Source: Streptomyces sp. B3I8
Lineage (GTDB): Bacteria > Actinomycetota > Actinomycetes > Streptomycetales > Streptomycetaceae
Assembly: GCF_030816915.1 (NCBI RefSeq)
Contig: NZ_JAUSYN010000002.1
Coordinates: 1,563,501 to 1,627,500 of the forward strand
Reading direction: 5' to 3'
Length of the DNA stretch: 64,000 bases
Both the position numbers and the translations under genes were made by a program. Within the stretch, counting starts at the first letter, position 1, and each line of letters begins with the position of its first letter. Below are positions 62,627-64,000 of this stretch, in pieces. The notes under the pieces are model-generated. The model was given only the letters and a program-made list of their open reading frames with translations. It ran no database searches and was not told the DNA's origin.

Positions 62627-64000
62627 TCAACCCGCCAGGCAGGACGGGCCGAGCAGCACCTTGAGGTCGCCGAAGAGCGCGGGGTCCGGCTTCACCCGGT
62701 GTCGGTCGAGCCGGAGGACCGTGGTCTTGCGGGGCCCCTGGAGCTTGATCCGCACCTCGCTGTCGCCCCTGTGGTGACTGAGGATCTCGCCGAGGCGGCT
62801 GACCATGGGCGGAGTGACCCTGGTGGCAGGGATGGTGAGCACCACAGGCGCGTTGGCGCCCGCGTTGGACAGATCGGGCACCTGGAGCTCCATCGCGACC
62901 AGCCGCGGCACGTCCTCCCGCTTGTCGAGCCGGCCCTTGACGAACACCACGGCGTCCTCGACCAGTTGTGTCGACACGAGCTGGTACGTCGCCGGGAAGA
63001 ACATGCACTCCAGCGAGCCGGCGAGATCCTCGACGGTGGCGATCGCCCAGGCGTTGCCCTGCTTGGTCATCTTGCGCTGCAGTCCGGAGATGATGCCGCC
63101 GATGGTGACGACCGCGCCGTCCCCGAAGTCACCGCCGGTGAGCTGGGCGATGCCCGCGTCGGCCTTGTCGGACAGCACGTGCTCCAGACCGAAGAGCGGG
63201 TGGTCGGAGACGTAGAGGCCGAGCATCTCCCGCTCCTGGGCGAGCAGATACGTCTTGTCCCACTCGTCGGGCGAGAACTCCACGTCGAGTCCGAAGCCCG
63301 GCTCGGTCGTGTCGCCGTCGCCCATGCCGCCGAAGAGGTCGAACTGGCCCTCGGCCTCCTTGCGCTTGACCGCGACCACGTTGTCGATCATCGGCTCGTA
63401 CTGGGCGGTGAGCCCCTTGCGGGTGTGCCCCATGGAGTCGAAGGCGCCCGCCTTGATGAGCGATTCCGTGGTCCGCTTGTTGCAGACGACGGCCTCGACC
63501 TTGTCCAGGTAGTCCGGGAAGGAGGCGAACTTTCCCTTCGCCTTGCGGGACCTGATGATCGAATCGACCACGTTGGTGCCGACGTTGCGTACCGCGGACA
63601 GGCCGAAGAGGATGACGTCGTCACCCTGGGCTGCGAAGTTCGACTCCGACTCGTTGACGTTGGGCGGGAGCACCTTGATGCCCATGCGACGGCACTCGTT
63701 GAGGTAGACGGCCGACTTGTCCTTGTCGTCCTTGACCGAGGTGAGCAGTCCGGCCATGTACTCGGCCGGATAGTTGGCCTTGAGGTAGGCGGTCCAGTAC
63801 GAGACCAGGCCGTACGCGGCGGAGTGCGCCTTGTTGAAGGCGTAGCCGGCGAAGGGGACCAGGACGTCCCACAGGGCCTGGATCGCCTCGTCGCTGTAGC
63901 CGTTCTTCTTGGCGCCCGCCTGGAAGATGGTGAAGTTCTTCGCCAGCTCGTCGGCCTTCTTCTTGCCCATGACGCGGCGCAGGATGTCGGCCTCGCCGAG
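62627..64000 (-). CDS. dnaE: DNA polymerase III alpha subunit, C-terminal part (5' end outside window)
   Basis: The frame is open to the last base, giving about 457 C-terminal residues. The segment begins LGEADILRRVMGKKKADEL (thumb/fingers), includes FNKAHSAAYGLVSYWTAYLK, MAGLLTSVKDDKDK and NVNESESNF, then the helix-hairpin-helix region and an OB-fold domain (about the last 150 residues; VVTIGGIISGLQRKMTKQGN). It is the replicative polymerase DnaE1 of actinobacteria. Residues before these (PHP and palm with its catalytic Asp) lie off the window. Confidence 0.96.
   Translation of the reverse strand, partial: LGEADILRRVMGKKKADELAKNFTIFQAGAKKNGYSDEAIQALWDVLVPFAGYAFNKAHSAAYGLVSYWTAYLKANYPAEYMAGLLTSVKDDKDKSAVYLNECRRMGIKVLPPNVNESESNFAAQGDDVILFGLSAVRNVGTNVVDSIIRSRKAKGKFASFPDYLDKVEAVVCNKRTTESLIKAGAFDSMGHTRKGLTAQYEPMIDNVVAVKRKEAEGQFDLFGGMGDGDTTEPGFGLDVEFSPDEWDKTYLLAQEREMLGLYVSDHPLFGLEHVLSDKADAGIAQLTGGDFGDGAVVTIGGIISGLQRKMTKQGNAWAIATVEDLAGSLECMFFPATYQLVSTQLVEDAVVFVKGRLDKREDVPRLVAMELQVPDLSNAGANAPVVLTIPATRVTPPMVSRLGEILSHHRGDSEVRIKLQGPRKTTVLRLDRHRVKPDPALFGDLKVLLGPSCLAG

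Overview
The window is about 72% G+C by eye, has strongly GC-biased third codon positions, many GTG starts and 4-bp ATGA/GTGA gene overlaps. Its genes are collinear in kind with the conserved core of a Streptomyces chromosome, from the branched-chain amino-acid transporter to dnaE. I read it as a Streptomyces chromosomal core segment. Both ends are cut inside genes: a PaaI-type thioesterase on the left and dnaE on the right. No rRNA, CRISPR array, insertion sequence, integrase or phage gene is visible.

Layout. 0-7.4 kb: thioesterase end, a five-gene livJHMGF-type branched-chain amino-acid ABC transporter, and a convergent ANTAR response regulator. 7.5-11.3 kb: tRNA-Leu(CAA) with an intrinsic terminator, a free-standing LAGLIDADG-type protein, then a two-gene amine N-hydroxylation cassette (PLP decarboxylase plus lysine/ornithine N-monooxygenase) unusually rich in TTG leucine codons. 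11.3-21.5 kb: a Tat-exported 5'-nucleotidase, a pyruvate kinase homologue lacking its B domain, aminopeptidase N, chorismate mutase, a HExxH protein, an ankyrin protein and two tandem GH46 chitosanases. 21.6-29.1 kb: gltB-gltD with a long regulatory region, and a VIT/CCC1-like transporter. 29.5-36.8 kb: one operon of four successive ADP-ribosylglycohydrolase homologues followed by a CaiB/BaiF CoA-transferase and a CitE-like lyase. 36.8-46.2 kb: lgt, a DsbA-like protein, then trpA, trpB, trpM, trpC, three small membrane proteins, trpE and hisI. 46.4-52.9 kb: a TIGR03085 protein and the hisD-C-B-(small ORF)-H-priA-ridA-F operon. 53-64 kb: a beta-helix membrane protein, a helical-repeat-like protein, LON-domain and YbaK-like proteins, an ABC exporter, a NYN-domain protein, a small basic protein and dnaE.

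How the genes fit together. GltBD makes glutamate, the amino donor for the histidine and aromatic pathways encoded nearby. Chorismate mutase draws chorismate toward Phe/Tyr, while TrpE, TrpC, TrpB and TrpA draw it toward Trp. No trpF is present; PriA, inside the his operon, can supply both the HisA and TrpF steps and so links the two sets. hisG, hisE, trpD and trpG are not in the window.

The points most worth a second look are the pyruvate kinase without a B domain, the ADP-ribosylglycohydrolase quartet with one apparently degenerate member, the orphan N-hydroxylation cassette beside the tRNA that reads its preferred leucine codon, a triple 11-bp direct repeat upstream of gltB, a palindrome upstream of hisD, and four copies of a dispersed intergenic element.
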